From assembly GCF_023898315.1 (NCBI RefSeq), contig NC_064614.1, forward strand, positions 705,298,720-705,362,719: a stretch of DNA of 64,000 nucleotides, written 5' to 3'. This document shows, piece by piece, positions 1 through 13,092 of this stretch (its first letter is position 1; each line of letters opens with the position of its first letter). Position numbers and translations under genes: made by a program. The notes beneath the pieces are model-generated. The model did no database searches. It worked only from the letters and a program-made list of their open reading frames with translations, and was not told the origin of the DNA. Source of the DNA: Schistocerca nitens (Eukaryota; Arthropoda; Insecta; Orthoptera; Acrididae).

Positions 1-658
1 AGCCATGTTTCATCACCTGTCACAATTCTTCCAAGAAATTCATCTCCACCATTCTCGTACCGTTCCAAAAGTTCGCTGCACACTGTTTTTCTTGTTTCTT
101 TGTGAGCCACTGTCAACATCCCGGGAACCCAGCTGGCACAAACCTTTTTTAACGCCAACACTTTCAGTATTCTGCAAACACTTCTTTCCCCTATCCCAAT
201 GTAACGTGACAATACGTTCACTGTGATGCGTCTGTCACCAATTCGTTAACTCTCTGCACATTGTCTGGAGTGTGTGCAGTACGAGGCCTGCCGCTGCGAG
301 GATAATCCTCAATATTGCCGTGCCCGCTTTCATCATATAACCTGCTTGCCCACCGACTAACTGTACTGTGATCAACAGTAGCATCTCCATACACCTTTTT
401 CAACCTCTTGTGGATGTTTCCCACTGTCTCGTTTTCACAGCACAGGAATTCTATAACAGCACATTGCTTCTGACGAACGTCAAGTGTAGCAGCCATCTTG
501 AAGACATGCTGTGATGGCGCCAGTCACGGGAACAGGTTGAACTAAGTTTGAAAACAAGAGGGAAGGATGTATCTACACACTGTAAAACTTTCACACACGC
601 AGACTAAAACTGTATTTTTACAAAAATAGTGTGCATTTCTTTTGGAGTGACCCTCGTA
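1..658 (-). pseudogene. mariner transposase relic, N-terminal half, running off the left edge
   Basis: Cut-and-paste DNA transposon of the Tc1/mariner superfamily. Reading leftward from an ATG at 496, the frame gives a typical mariner N-terminal helix-turn-helix region, including the phrases TVGNIHKRLKKVYGD and DYPRSGRPRTAHT. A frameshift near 230-240 moves the reading to a second frame, which continues with the second HTH (RRITVNVLSRYIG) and reaches VTGDETW, the block holding the first catalytic Asp, at the window edge. Upstream of the start, about 605-658, the sequence looks like a mariner terminal repeat ending near a TA. The family assignment rests on these ordered motifs. The rest of the DDD domain lies outside the window. 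The frameshift makes it a pseudogene; it sits in a CHERP intron. Confidence 0.85.
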
Positions 659-835
659 AATACCATGCAGGACAATCAAAACTGTACAGTGAAACAGAAT
701 ATTTCACACAAATGACATAATCAAGGTGCTCCTCCAGAAACTGAGAGTACCACATTGCATTCAGAGTTCAGACGTGATGACCAGTGCCACGACCCTTCTG
801 GCGCCTTAGTGAACTTCCACAGTAATACTTAAGCA

Positions 836-932
836 TGAAAGTGGCGTCAAATGGAAAGACTTGCACCAGGCGAACGGTCTACCCGATGGCAGGCTCTCGT
901 CACATGACATTATTATTATTATTATTATTAAC
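836..932 (+). mobile_element. 3' part of a tRNA-derived SINE with (ATT)n tail
   Basis: This segment matches, with few differences, the 3' body of the more complete SINE on the minus strand at 38590-38816. Shared words include GTGGCGTCAAATxGAAAGAC and GTCACATGACATT. It ends in an (ATT)n run at about 909-930, a plausible SINE tail. The tRNA-like head is missing, so this copy is 5'-truncated. Its identity comes only from the internal comparison within the window. Confidence 0.7.
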
Positions 933-3900
933 AGTCATATGTCTGTTTACAATGTATATTCACATTCATTATTTAATTTGTGCAGTTACCTAATTTTGAC
1001 ACTGTGTTATTTCCAAGCAGCTGATATTGAAATATACCATTACGAAAATCACATTAAAATAATCACATTATACTGTGATAGCTCTACTGAAATGAATTAC
1101 ATCAACTTATGTACATCATGTTTTACACTGTTTAAATATTGTAGTCAACTTATACATATATGACTACATGTCATAATCCATAAATAAATGTGCATAGAAG
1201 CCAAATCATAGTGCTGAACCAACACGTCATATAAAAGTAGCTACAGCTACAAGGTTTGCAGCTTGACGACTACAAACAACTTTTATAATGTTGTCACAGA
1301 TATGCTTACAGTCAACACTGCAGAACTATCAATAGCAACATGCAAGAGATACATTACATTTATTGCTGGCATATTAGCTTTAACTAACATATTGTATGCT
1401 AAGTAATCACTTATCAGTGACTGAAGATTATGCGAGGACATACAAACAAATGTATTAAATGTATTTTCTACAGTACATTGAAAGTAATTCATAAAATAAA
1501 TACAAGCTTCATAAAATATTTGAAGATGTGCATTATATTAATAACCAGCACTCTAGACTTAACAAATGTATGGACGTACAAACAAATCTATTGACACTTA
1601 ACACAGTACTACAAAAGCCATTCGTCAAATAAATACAAATTTCATAAAATATTTTAAGGTTAAAAATCCCATACATTATTATGTCGGCATTAGCCGACAC
1701 TTTTACCATTTATTACTTGTAGTAAAAGAATGGCAGCTACATTTTATTTAACAAACTAGCCTGACATACATCAAAACATGTGATAGTTTCACATTTAGTA
1801 CATGGCTGAAGTTATAATAAATCTGAAATTATATTATCCACAAAGAATAAGGAGATTCTTCTCACAAAGGACATTCTATAACAACAGGTTTGTACCTCTA
1901 CTTCCATCTTCTATTTCACCAAAAGGTACATAAACAGCAATCATAGGTACCAAATTAGATGATGATAAAAGAGAAACAGAAATATGCCAGCAGTAACACA
2001 CAATCAACATTCACTGCGGAATGCACTAATGCACTCACTGAGACACCAAAACATTCCTCTCAAGGCCAAGTATATGCCTCTTATTTTAAGCAAATTACTT
2101 GGTATCACATCAAATTATTCAAAGAAAAATGGATGGTAACCAGATATTCTAGCTTTTCTATGTACTAAAGAAAATATATTTAATGTTTGTTTGTATGACA
2201 TTATATAGTCTCTCATCACTGATTAATGATTACATAGAATACAATATGTTAGTTAAATCTGATAAGCCAGTGACAAATGTAATGTACCTTTTGTATCATT
2301 AGTTCTGTGATGTTGGCTTAAGCATATCTTTGACAACATTATAACAGCTATTGTAGTTGTCAGGCTACAGTACTAGTAGTTACAGGTACTATTATGTGAC
2401 ATGGGATGCTGTAGAATTATGATTTGGATTCTGTCTATGTTTCTGTCTACAGATTATGACATGTAACCATGTATGTGCACGATGAATCCAACATTTGCAC
2501 AATGTAAAATGTGAGGCACATAAGTTGACTTCATGCATGTAAATAGAGCTGTTACACAAATAATGCAATCTGTGTAATGTTTTATATTTACATAGCGACA
2601 TATGCAGAAAATATTATTTTCATCCACAATTGGTGTATTTAAATTTCAGGTGCTTGAAAATGATGCAATGTCAAAATCAGCTAATCACACAAATCAAATA
2701 AAGAACATTAATATGCAGCCTGCAATGGCGTGTATTTTCATTTGTAACATATTTGGAGGCTGTGGACCCATGCAGAAGCAAAATTTTAAGTCATATAGTT
2801 GCTGAGACATGGTACCATATCTAGGTCAAATGAATGGTATTCTGGTCAGTCTGTTTTCTTATCACCTTATACCATGCCATGTTTATGTGGCATCTTTTGT
2901 ACTGTGTCCCCATCTGCACACTAGTTAACTTATATGGCAACAATCTTGTGCACAGTTAAATTCTAACTAATGAGTGTTACAATGGACAAAGTTTCTGCAA
3001 TTTGCTTGTATTTTTACTTGTTCCACATCTCTAAATGTCTGAATGTTCTCCTCCTTGATGGGATGTGCAACATATGATGCACGAATGGATCAAAGAATGG
3101 AAGAATGAACAAATGAATGAATGCACAAAAGAAAGGAGGGCTTGTTTGTATCATGTGGACTCATTTATAGAGTGCCTGTGAAACTCAGGTGCCACTGTAA
3201 CCCTGAAATTTTTGAGCTATATTATGTGTTTATGCTCTGTGGGCCTGTTGCCATGAATGGGAAGTGTCATACATCACAGATCAAGAGCTTTAATTTTACA
3301 ACAGTATACTAAGAGCCAAGGCTAAGCCATATTTAATATTTGCTGTCAGCTAAAGGTTGGGAGTTACTAGGTGAAAAAATTGAGGTTATATTTCTTTTCT
3401 TAAATTTATGATCGTGTACAAAGGAACAAAATGTGAAAATATTGTGACGGCAGAGAAAAAAATCCCTCATCAAAATCCTATTAGTACAATGCCAAAGGTA
3501 TGTTGATCAACATTTTCCAAACATTGTCGTGATCTTAAGCTATAGATTTGTAAGCCAAGAGATTAATAACAATATGGACTGAACAGTTTTCCACAGGACG
3601 AGGATGAAAATGGTAACTTCTCATAAGTGAACACGTCCTTCTGCATGAAAGGACATCACTCGCTCACTTTAACCATAGAATATACAAGTCAGTTCATGTT
3701 AACAAAAGTACAGATATAGTACATGTGTGTGGAAAGTATACAGTTACATGTTCATGAAGTGTACAAACAAACTAACCAGAACTGTCTGAAAGAGAGAAAA
3801 ATGCTGCCCCAGAAATTGCAATCAAGAATCTAGTGTCCCAGGTGAGGAACAGCAATCAATGAAGACAGTAAATTCATAATATATTGCAAAAAAATGGAAG

Positions 3901-4105
3901 AAATAACACTTAGTACATTGTTAAGAGGCAGACAGTCCCAGGAAGAATGCAAAAGAAGCAACAGACAATAATTTAAAATTTTGGACATTTCAGCCTTTCC
4001 TGATAGGTAAATATGTGTTGCCAGATTTGTAATTAGATACTGCTCTAACGTGAACCACTTTTAAATAGAATAATATCGATCTAACAAACAATGAGATGTG
4101 CAAGG
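933..4105. other. intron sequence, nothing assignable
   Basis: AT-rich sequence without a credible open frame or recognisable repeat. Short ORFs here are of chance length. Around 3010-3030 there is a short 'TTGTTCCACATC' word of a kind also seen at 31560, which may be a scrap of LINE 3' end. I looked on the minus strand for the missing CHERP G-patch exon and did not see it. Confidence 0.5.
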
Positions 4106-4109
4106 AGTA

Positions 4110-4300
4110 GGTGCTGAATCAAACTGGGAGAGAAAGGTATGTATGGCACAATGTGACTAAAAGAAGGGATTGATTGATAGGACGGGATTGGTTGATAGAA
4201 TACATCATGCGGCATGACGGAGTCATCAGTGTGACAACACGGGGAGGGTGAAAGCTGTAGAGACAGACCAAGACTTGATATGGTCAGCAGCTTAAAATGA
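4110..4300 (+). pseudogene. possible RTE-type LINE C-terminal scrap
   Basis: On the plus strand a frame with a stop reads VLNQTGRERYVWHNVTKRRD, which resembles the C-terminal region of the RTE-type ORF on the minus strand at 39406-40176 (VLNRIGEKRSLWHNLTRRRD). The following residues, LIEYIMRH and then a basic segment, fit the VGHVLRH continuation with a small duplication. The 131-residue open frame on the opposite strand (4081-4476) is best read as its antisense shadow. Only about 190 bp is recognisable, so this is a tentative call. Confidence 0.4.
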
Positions 4301-6726
4301 AAACAGGTTGAAGTAGTTATGCAATGCAGAGATGAAGAGGCATGCACATGATACACTAGTGATGAGAGTTGCGTCAAAGCAGTCGTCTGAATATCACAAC
4401 AATAGCAAAGCAAACAAACATTTCCTATGACAAAATTTCTATCAGTAATTGAAGTTGTGAATGGTCTTTGGGTCACAGAGTACTTCCATAATGTACCACG
4501 ACTTACAGTTTTTGTGTCTTTTATATTTCCTTCTGTTTACACTCTTTGTTAGTCAAAATGAAACGCATGAAAAGTGTGTGTCATCCACTGAAATTTAAAA
4601 TTAGTTAATTTGTTGTAAGGTAGCCAATAACTAACAAATTTATATTATTTAGCAATAGATATATCAGTAAGCATAAGATAAAGATGAAATTTGACAAAAA
4701 GGAATGATTACGTTAGTAAACTCAGCTTCAAAATTTAACAGCTTCTAGGCAGAAAATGTATTTACTTTCTCAGAAACAGAGAAATTTCAATGCAATGTTC
4801 TAGTATCACCAGTTGCTTTATACTTAATGGAACCAGATTAACACTATGTGGAGTAATATTAATGACAGTAAGCCAATAGTGCCCTCATACCTGCAAAGCC
4901 TTCTTTAATGTTATCTGTCCCTAATTGTAAGCTTGGAAGGACAAAACTGTTCATGTCTCATAAATAAATTACTTTAGTCAATTATTTTGTTAGAAAATAA
5001 GGAGTTTTACGTATTAAAACTGATAAATCAGAAGTTCTTCAATAATTCAAACCTGTGCCAACAAAAAGAGAGTTATTTTAAAACAAATGTGTGTACTCTT
5101 CTTCACTCACTCAGAATTTGGTACCATCAAAAAAATTTCAATGCGCAGGTGTGTGGCAAAACAGTAAATTTATAATGAAACTTCACAGCAATGTGGTCAC
5201 ATCCATTAACACCTGATTTTGTGAAATGGTGACAAAAATGTTTTTTCTTCATTGACCAAATCAATTATATTTAATATAAATATCAAAGGGTGATAATTTA
5301 ACCTTTCATTTTTCTCCAATGACTTGATGGATAATATTTTCTCAGGCACACAATGCCATCAACTTGGTTGAAAAACCTTACCTTTTGATGACATCCCTAT
5401 CCATTACTCTCAAGAAGTAAATAACTAATTTTTAAATCTGATGATGGTGGTGATGGAAATCATCAAAAGCTTGCATTCATCTTAATCAACAGAGTTCCGT
5501 GAGTGAAATATTACTGATGAGGTGTATTTACCAGGTTTTTTATTTAACAGATAAAATTATAAATTAATATGGGAGTTTGCTTGTTTCAATTTGCATCTTA
5601 CTCAACTTCCTCCTTCAAAGTTCATTGTACTACACAAGCATGACCTCACTCAAATGCTTTTCATTCACTTGCACAGTTGTACGTCATTCATCTTCCAATA
5701 ACTTCTGTGATGCAAATATCTGTCAGAAAATAAATACATACACTAGCTTTTGGTTTTTATATTAATTTTTCACATAAATTTTTAAGTGCTGATCAATAGT
5801 GGGAATAAATTGGTTCATCAATTTCTTCTGAATGTTCACTAACTTCAACATAGGTATGACCTTGAACTGTGTCTTTCACTTGTATCCCAAACCAGAAGCT
5901 TTCAATGTTATTTTTAAACATTAAATATTTTTATAAAATATTTCCTGGATTTCAAACAAAATCTCAGCCAGGGAGAAAATTGCAGAGCATCATGAATATT
6001 TAACATGAAATAATCTGGTGCAATAAGAAATATAGATGGATTAAACTATCAGATTGTTCACAAAACTGCATGCTAAAAAGTTGTCAAAATTTCGTTATAT
6101 TTTAGGATTGTCTGGTTTCCAAGTTACAAAGTTCATGAATATCTTGTGAAGGTACAACAATTAATATGAGGTAGTTACATATACCTGAATTACCATAATA
6201 TTATGAAATTGGGCTAACTTATCAAATTTGAGTTCATGTGTACTTCCTTTGGTGTTATACATCTGTATCATTCCATCCAATAATGATGTCACATTACTGT
6301 AAACTGACCATACAAGCAATTAAACCCAAGTTTACAAATCTATATTTCAATCTCTTTCTTTTAATTGTATTGCACTGATCCAGAATGTGATTTGGTTTTA
6401 TAGTTCCACTGATGAAATAATTAAACATACAGACATATGTGATTATGTCCCTCTTATCTGTAGCTGTATTTACTAGTTAAGAGTACTATTATTTTTATGG
6501 ATATCACAGGAAAGGTGCAAAAAAACTGCTTGCAATGCAGGTACTGTTATTTAATTCTTTCCCCTCAGGAATATATACACAGCTAAAATTAAAAATCATT
6601 TAAACAATATATAAAAATGTCTCTGTATGTCCTCGTGTGATTTCCATTTTGGGGGTGAAGCAATTCATGACTGTAACTAAGTCACTCAGGAACACTTTAC
6701 AATCCACAATAATAACACCCAGTTAC
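4301..6726. other. CHERP intron sequence downstream of the RS exon, nothing assignable
   Basis: AT-rich non-coding sequence. It follows, in gene orientation, the GT donor at 6726-6725. No exon with the expected CHERP G-patch motif was visible on the minus strand, so the next exon is probably left of position 1. Confidence 0.5.
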
Positions 6727-6972
6727 CTTGATCTGGCCTTGTAAGACCTTGGCTGTCTTCTAGGTGATCGCCTTTCACTGTTGTTCACAGGCGTACTGTT
6801 TGAATTGTTGACAGAGCTGTTTGTTACGGGAGTTGATGCAGCATTCACACTTGACCAAGAATTGTTTTCACTGATGTTGCCAATTGCACTAAATGAATTT
6901 GAAGTTGGTGGTGTTCTCGACCTCGATCTTGAATGTGAACGAGTTTTTGAGCGGCTGCGACTTCGCGATTTG
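6727..6972 (-). CDS. CHERP: CHERP-like gene, RS-repeat exon
   Basis: Internal exon of 246 bp. The acceptor is a pyrimidine-rich tract ending CATTAG at 6973-6974, and the donor is AAG|GTAACT with GT at 6726-6725. It opens with one base that completes the Ser codon begun in the exon at 33093-33263, then reads 81 codons and ends on two bases, giving phase 2 on both sides. The protein is an RS domain (KSRSRSRSKTRSHSRSRSRT), then a Ser/Asn-rich linker, then a second basic stretch RRSPRRQPRSYKARS. In CHERP family proteins this RS region lies between the conserved block of the upstream exons and a C-terminal G-patch, and it mediates protein contacts in nuclear RNA processing. Because the length is a multiple of three, the exon could be skipped without a frameshift. 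The RS region is shorter and more Asn-rich than I recall for the vertebrate protein. Confidence 0.85.
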
Positions 6973-7639
6973 CTAATGGAAAGAGCATTGATATTAGTAA
7001 TTTCCTTAAATTAGTGACAGAAATAATATAAGAATATTCAAGGGATAATGTGTAAAATTACTGAGGTACTTATTCACTTGTCTAATCCAGTTAACATAAT
7101 TTACTTTCTGAGTAGCAAGTCACTCTTGCTACACAATTTTAGGCTTTGCGAATGTTTACCATCTCATTTTAATAGTGCAGATATGGAGAAACGATGAATT
7201 TCCATATTTACAAGAAATTGCTATAAATTACAAAACAACTTCTAGCAGCATCTACAAATCCTTATAATATTAACTATGTAGTGAGCAGCTGCAAAAAATC
7301 TTGCAATGTAATGTGGAGGAGAAGACACTCGAATAAATGGAAAACATGGCTAATTGAGATAATTTCAAACATGTATCCTTTGTTCAAAAGTATATACTAG
7401 TTCTGTGCATAGGTACTGTAGGCCTGTTTATATCAGTCTGTATGTTGGTCTGCTTCTGAGAGGAGTTGACATTTTTGCACAACTTTTCGAATTTTCCTTG
7501 CAGCAACAATGTCATTGTACCGAAATCCCCTCTGGCCCGTATAATATGGAATAGTATCAACACATTGTAGTGTGGTACAATTACTGACAAGGTCACTGTC
7601 TTCATCCCCATTTTATCATTCATGGGCTTCTTCTATGTT
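6973..7639. other. start of the 26-kb CHERP intron, nothing assignable
   Basis: AT-rich sequence just upstream, in gene orientation, of the RS exon acceptor. The minus-strand open frame 7384-7623 shows no recognisable motif. Confidence 0.4.
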
Positions 7640-8665
7640 TGATCTTCAGCCACTCATTCTTTTCTTCACTGACAACTTCAAAACTACTTAAATCCATTGC
7701 CAGATTCATTATCTGTCAGTTGTTATTTTTTCAACATTGAAACCTATGAAATCACTTTCTTCTATATCTGGAACAATTTTCCTCCACTATCAAACTGGTG
7801 TACGTGGCTTGACTTCCTGCCAAGCATCAGAAACCATCCAGGATTGTCAACTTCTTTCACAAAGCCACCAAATCATCCTTATTAACTTGCATTTTCAGCA
7901 GACCAGACCAGTAGCGCTGTTTTACCGACACAATTATGCCCTGGTCCACTTGTTGTACAATGGCAGGCATGTTAGGAGGTAAAACCGTTACCAAAACTAG
8001 ACATGATTGTCTTAATGGGATTGCTGCAATCGTTCTTTAAATAAAAATATGGCATTTCAGTCTTTGATTGCTAAATTTTATTTTCAATGACCGGTTTCAG
8101 GCTAGCTGCCCATCTTCAGATCATATATTGCAGTTACATAGTAACTCTGCAGTTGCAGGCTAGCTGCCCATCTTCAGATCATATATTGCAGTTACAGAGT
8201 AACTCTGCAGTTACAGAGAAATTCTTCCTGGAAGGAATCATCAGACCACTTTGGAAAGTGAGTTCGCGAATCCCATAACACTGTTTGAATCTGTTAGCCA
8301 TCCAGATAAAGTAATGAATTCTCTCTCTAGCCCTATGGTTTCATAAACAAAACTAGCTTTACTGGCACACACCGTGCCTGAAACAATGACACCTTCTGCT
8401 CATTTTTGGCTAAGCCATTGCGAAAGAATAGCATCCTGCTTTTTCATGCAGATGGTCCACAACTAGAATAAGATTTTCTGACAAAATCCTGTATTTTCAG
8501 CTTATTCTTGTTAATCTCCTGAACAGCTTGTCTTATAATACTATAATCAGCACATAGTTCTGCAGCAGTTCCCCCCTTCTCAAATCTTTCAATTAATTCT
8601 AATTTTTGTTTTAATTTCAACAGATGTTTCCTTTGTTTCTCCATCATCTCTTCTACAAATTTCTT
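7640..8665 (-). pseudogene. Tigger/pogo-like transposase relic with internal deletion and insertion
   Basis: Three pieces occur in the right order on the minus strand. Around 8647-8444 is a psq-type HTH (LKQKLELIERFEKGGTAAEL). Around 8440-8240 is sequence resembling the CENP-B-type second DNA-binding domain of Tigger elements (EGVIVSGTVCASKA, then LSGWL). Around 7980-7650 is the C-terminal part of the DDE domain (PPNMPAIVQQVDQGII, matching the PPNTTS..QPMDQG class). The middle of the DDE domain is missing, and a foreign segment with a 58-bp tandem duplication sits at about 8040-8225. Several stops and shifts are present. It is a dead DNA transposon in a CHERP intron. Confidence 0.7.
8101..8216 (+). 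repeat. two tandem copies of a 58-bp unit inside the Tigger relic
   Basis: The unit starting GCTAGCTGCCCATCTTCAGA at 8101 repeats from 8159 with only a few changes. It is preceded by CAATGACCGGTTTCAGG. A similar 'ACCGGTTTC ... CATCTTCAGA' phrase is known to me from several arthropod repeats, so this is probably a fragment of an unrelated mobile element that inserted into the transposase. Confidence 0.75.
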
Positions 8666-9249
8666 TTAACTTACTTCACTTACACTTACACTACAATTAA
8701 CACCAGAAAACCGAGTTTGTTTTCAATTTACATGGAACAGGCTGGCTGAAAACAACAAAAATTGTACTCTGTTACCATGCACTAGTTGTTTAAACAATGG
8801 AAACGACACTTATTGCCATGCAGCTGGTTGTTTATTGCTGTTTGCTGTAGAAAAATATTGCACATCCTTTTTCTTTTTTAGATGCATGAATAATTCACAA
8901 AACAGATAATACACACACAAACAGTTGGAAGTACACTGAATATAATTATTATAAAAATCTGTAGGTGCTGGTGAGTTCACTATAATTTTTTTTTAAAAAC
9001 TCATCTAGTAAACATTTTTGCATGCATTAAGACCGCTATTAACTTTAAGTGCTACATAAAACTTTTCAGCTACCTTCGCTATATGTTTTAAGATAGTTAT
9101 TGATTATATTGTTACAGAGAAACCTCAGGAACAAAATGGTACCACACAAGGAACGGTGACAGTATCAAGGGGAAAATTTAATTGAGGAAGCTTAACATTA
9201 GAAGGAAATAGAATATAATGGCTAGCCAGTAGCTCATTTTTCTACTTTT
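8666..9249. other. intron sequence, nothing assignable
   Basis: AT-rich sequence. It could include the terminal region of the Tigger element, but I could not identify a terminal inverted repeat. Confidence 0.35.
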
Positions 9250-11200
9250 ACTATTTTACTTTATATGTGGCAAGGGCCTTATCGACCACATGCCTGCTCT
9301 ATAAGCTCTTCCATTTGTCTCTGTCAAGTGAGCTATTTGTCCATTTGGTGTTGATGTTCATCCTGGTTGTATCTTCCCAGATGTTATCTCACCACCTAAC
9401 TCTGAGCCCTCCTCTTCTTGTCATTCCATCTATCATTTTAAAGAATGTAGGTAGTGCATTCTCCATCGCCATTGTTCTTGCTATATGGTCTGTCCAGTTC
9501 AATCTTCTCTTCTTTAGTGCTTCAATGACGTCATGGTGTTTGAAGAGCGCTCTTTTTTCCCCCTTACCTTCTGTTCCACATTATTTTCATCGTATACAGA
9601 TTCAAAAATTTTCCTTAATGTTTTCCTTTGGGATATTAGTAGTTTTTCTTTACCTTTCTTCCCAAAATTTAATGCTTCATTTCTGCATAATTTAATGGGT
9701 ATAGTAGTTGATTGTTAAAAGCACAATTTGAAGTTAGTACTAAGTGATTTTTTCTTTAGAATTTTGATGAAAATAAAAAGTGCTTTGTTCGCTGTTGCTA
9801 GATGGGCATCTATTTCTATACCCGTTCTACCATTATTACTAAAAAGGCTCTCTAATAGTCAACAGTCTTGAAACTGAATCCATCCACAGCTGAAAGTGCA
9901 TCACTTCTGATTTCCCTACTTATGATCAGGTATTCATCTTCCTTCATTACCACACACCCCTGTTTTCTCAGAGATTTTTTAGTAATTTTGCCTCATTCTG
10001 ATTAATTCTATTTTGGAACTTGTTATTAATGCCCCATCATCTGCATAGGCAAGTTCATCTTCTGCAGTCGCTTCCCTTGTGGATTAGTTTTACTGAAGTC
10101 TCTAATGATCTTGTCTCAAACAAGGTTACATAAAACAGGTGAAATGGTATCCCTCATCTCAGTCCAGAATACACCTATACACATTATAACTAATCTGATT
10201 AACTTTGAGGATATTTCCAATTTCCTCTTTATATTCAAAAGTGTGTGTCGATGTAAGGTATCATAGGCCTTTCTGAAATACAGAAATTATATGTGGGCAT
10301 CTACATCAAATCCCACCTGTCCTGAGTTATTTGTCTTAAAGTGAATAAATGATCTACTGCGGATCCCTTCATGCAGAAATTACATTTGTATTCCCTACTT
10401 AGTTTTTCAGTTACTGGGATCAGCATGTTTAATAGGCAAATTGATAGGATTTTATAAGTGAAATCTAGTAGTACATCTGGTCTTCACAACAATTCTTCTT
10501 ACTCTTCAATTTCTTTATTGCTTATTGTATTTTGTTTGCTGATGGGGTGCAGACTTGTGTATCAACTGTATCAGATTCTTCAAATTTAAAGTAAGTAGAT
10601 TAACTGCAGTTGAGTAGTTGTGAAAAGTATGTTTTCCATCACTTCTGTATATAACTCTTGTTTGTCAGTATTTTCCTATGCTGAGCCTTTACAAATTGTT
10701 CCCTTTTAGTTAATTTACCAAAATATTTTTTAAAAATATTTTGATACATCTACCTTGCCCTGTGATGCTTAAATCATCCACCACGTCTCATATCATGTTG
10801 ATTCACTTTCCTTTTATCTTGGGGTTCACTGTGTTTCCTGACAGATTTTATAGCAACTTTCCTGCAGTGTCACGCTGTTTCTTTCTTAAAACCACAATTC
10901 GCTTGAATTTATTCTCTCCAGCACTTTTTCTTGGCACTTGCTGTTAAATCAAATTTTGTTAAGTCTTTTCTTTTTCCTACAACTTTAGAATTTATTTCTT
11001 GAATACTGTTCTTAAAGTGTTTCCATTTGCTTGCTTGTTTGCTACTGGCCAGTCTGATTTTTGTTAGGTTACTTTCCATTTATTTTATGAAGTATTCTTT
11101 TATATTTTCTTTAGTCAGATTTCTTGTGTGGTGTCTAATAATTTCACTCTGCTTCTATTTAATTTCCTTTTGAGTTTTATTTTCATATTTAATATGATTA
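9250..11200 (-). pseudogene. old non-LTR reverse-transcriptase relic
   Basis: Minus-strand translation across several frames follows LINE order. A basic linker at about 11100-10900 precedes the fragment WWKTYFSQLLN (10640 region). The motif-A-like phrase KAYDTLHRHT is near 10260. The RT catalytic block reads LAYADDGALIT at about 10055-10025, with YADD intact. The C-terminal region at about 9540-9260 reads RRLNWTDHIARTMAMENALP followed by a basic GMTRRGG segment. Frameshifts and stops are frequent, so it cannot be expressed. The plus-strand ORFs at 9267-9718 and 10741-10947 are its antisense shadows. The clade cannot be fixed; the ending resembles elements lacking RNase H. Confidence 0.7.
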
Positions 11201-12149
11201 ACATACAGACTGTGTCACAATCCATACTTTCAGAAGACAAATTTTCTAATAATGCCAGTAGCAAAACTTGTAGTAGTATATACTACTCCCAGCTTCCAGA
11301 ACTTGTCTATTGACTCTTCAGGATGGAAAGTGTGATTTATTGGTGAAGGATGGAAAGATACGGCATGTAAGTCACATCCTAATTTGAGAAGGATCCACCT
11401 GTTGTAAGGATGAGATACACAAGGATGAAGTAGAAGTTTCAGAGAGAGGAGGGACATCAAAGATCGTACACTGTTAAGCACTGTGCCATATTCAATACAG
11501 GGATGACAGAAGTGACAAAATGAGAAGTAAAGACACATTTAAAGAATGGAATTCAGAGAAACTAGTACCGTGTACTGTATGGGAGCATCCAAATGTGACA
11601 TAGCAGGCAATTGGGGCAGCTGTAGAGAACACTCAGCAACTGATAACTGGCTTTTCCAAGACATTTCAATTCAGTGGTAGTCATTTCCATATAAAAACCG
11701 TTACAGCGAACACATATTATTTGGTAAACAAAATGAATTGTCTGATGTCAGTATGTCTTTGACGCTGTAGGCCTTAGCAGTAGCAGGAATAGAGTAAATG
11801 GTGATGGATGGACGGATGGATGGATGGATGCATGCATGCATGGGACACATTTATAGTGGGAACTATTGCAAAAGAATGAATCTTGGGAAAGAGATAGTGG
11901 CACTGGAATGGATATGAGTTGTCAAGGATGTTGCAGAAATTAGGAGGGCAATGCAAGGCAACAGAAATTGGTGTCAGGAGGATATCAGAGAAATATGATC
12001 TAATATTGTGCTTGGGGCTCAAAAAAGTCGCACCCTTTACATAATAACAGATTGAGACATTCAATAAAGGCACGGGTACTGCTGGGTGGTGGGGGCCACT
12101 TCCGATTCTTTTTACAAACAAATCTCCTGGACAGCCTCCTTCAACCCTC
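11201..12149. other. intron sequence with a (GGAT)n/(ATGC)n microsatellite
   Basis: No credible gene. A GGAT-type tandem run at about 11802-11842 grades into CATGCATG. The long minus-strand open frames here (11230-11538, 11774-12172) show no family motif; the second overlaps the end of the RT relic to the right. Confidence 0.4.
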
Positions 12150-13061
12150 TGACAATTATAGCTACACAACACTGTTTCCCACCAATGGCAGACTCTGCTT
12201 GGAACACAAGCCTCACTACCTTCTCCGGCCTTTCAGCACTTCTCTGACACTCCTCTGGTCCATGGCTCTCCCATCTTCCAGATGCTTTCATCCACTAGCC
12301 ACTTGTCCCCTGGCCTTCCCCTTGACCTACTCTCCATTTTCATATTGTTTATCTTCTACACATTCTCATCTCCTACTCTCTCTTTCTCCAATCTTTTCTT
12401 GTATGGATGCCTCGTTTTGTCTCCTTGACCATTTCATTTATTAACTTTTCCATTTTTGTTACACCTATCTGATTTCTCAAGAACTTTGTATCCCTTGCTC
12501 ACTTCTTCCTTTTTCCTTCTCCTTCATGACCCAGGTTTCTATGGTGTAAAACAAAACTGGTCCATAATATGTTTGTTTGGTAACCACCACGTTACTTTTT
12601 TATGGAGGACTTCTTTTTACGGTAACACACCACTTACACTTGTCATAAAGAGTAAGCTTGGCTTGCCCATTCACTTACCTCTTGGTAATTTCTTCCATTT
12701 TCCTGTGTTGTCTCCCCAGGTACTTGAAATTTTCCACAGCTTTCAGCTGTACCCAACCCAGTCATGTTTGCTGTAGTGCATCCTTTTATGTTCTGTGAGC
12801 AGCACCTCACACTTCTTTCCATTAAATTTTATGCTGTATTATTGCACAACTTCTTCCCAAGCATCTAATTTCACGTAACCAGCAAATATCATCACAGTCA
12901 TCCTGTATCCAATCTCTCCTGCCACTTAAGTCATCATATCATCCAACACCATGATGAAAAGTTCCTTATTTCAGACCATCCCCCTGTGTCAGTCATACTG
13001 TTCTCTCTCTTCTCTCACACAACTTACACTTCCCTGGTACTATCAGTTTATCCTCAGTGCC

Positions 13062-13092
<31 letters not shown>

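Noticed and set aside
4081..4476. 131-codon minus-strand ORF
   Set aside because: No domain or family resemblance; part of its length is antisense to a likely LINE C-terminal scrap.
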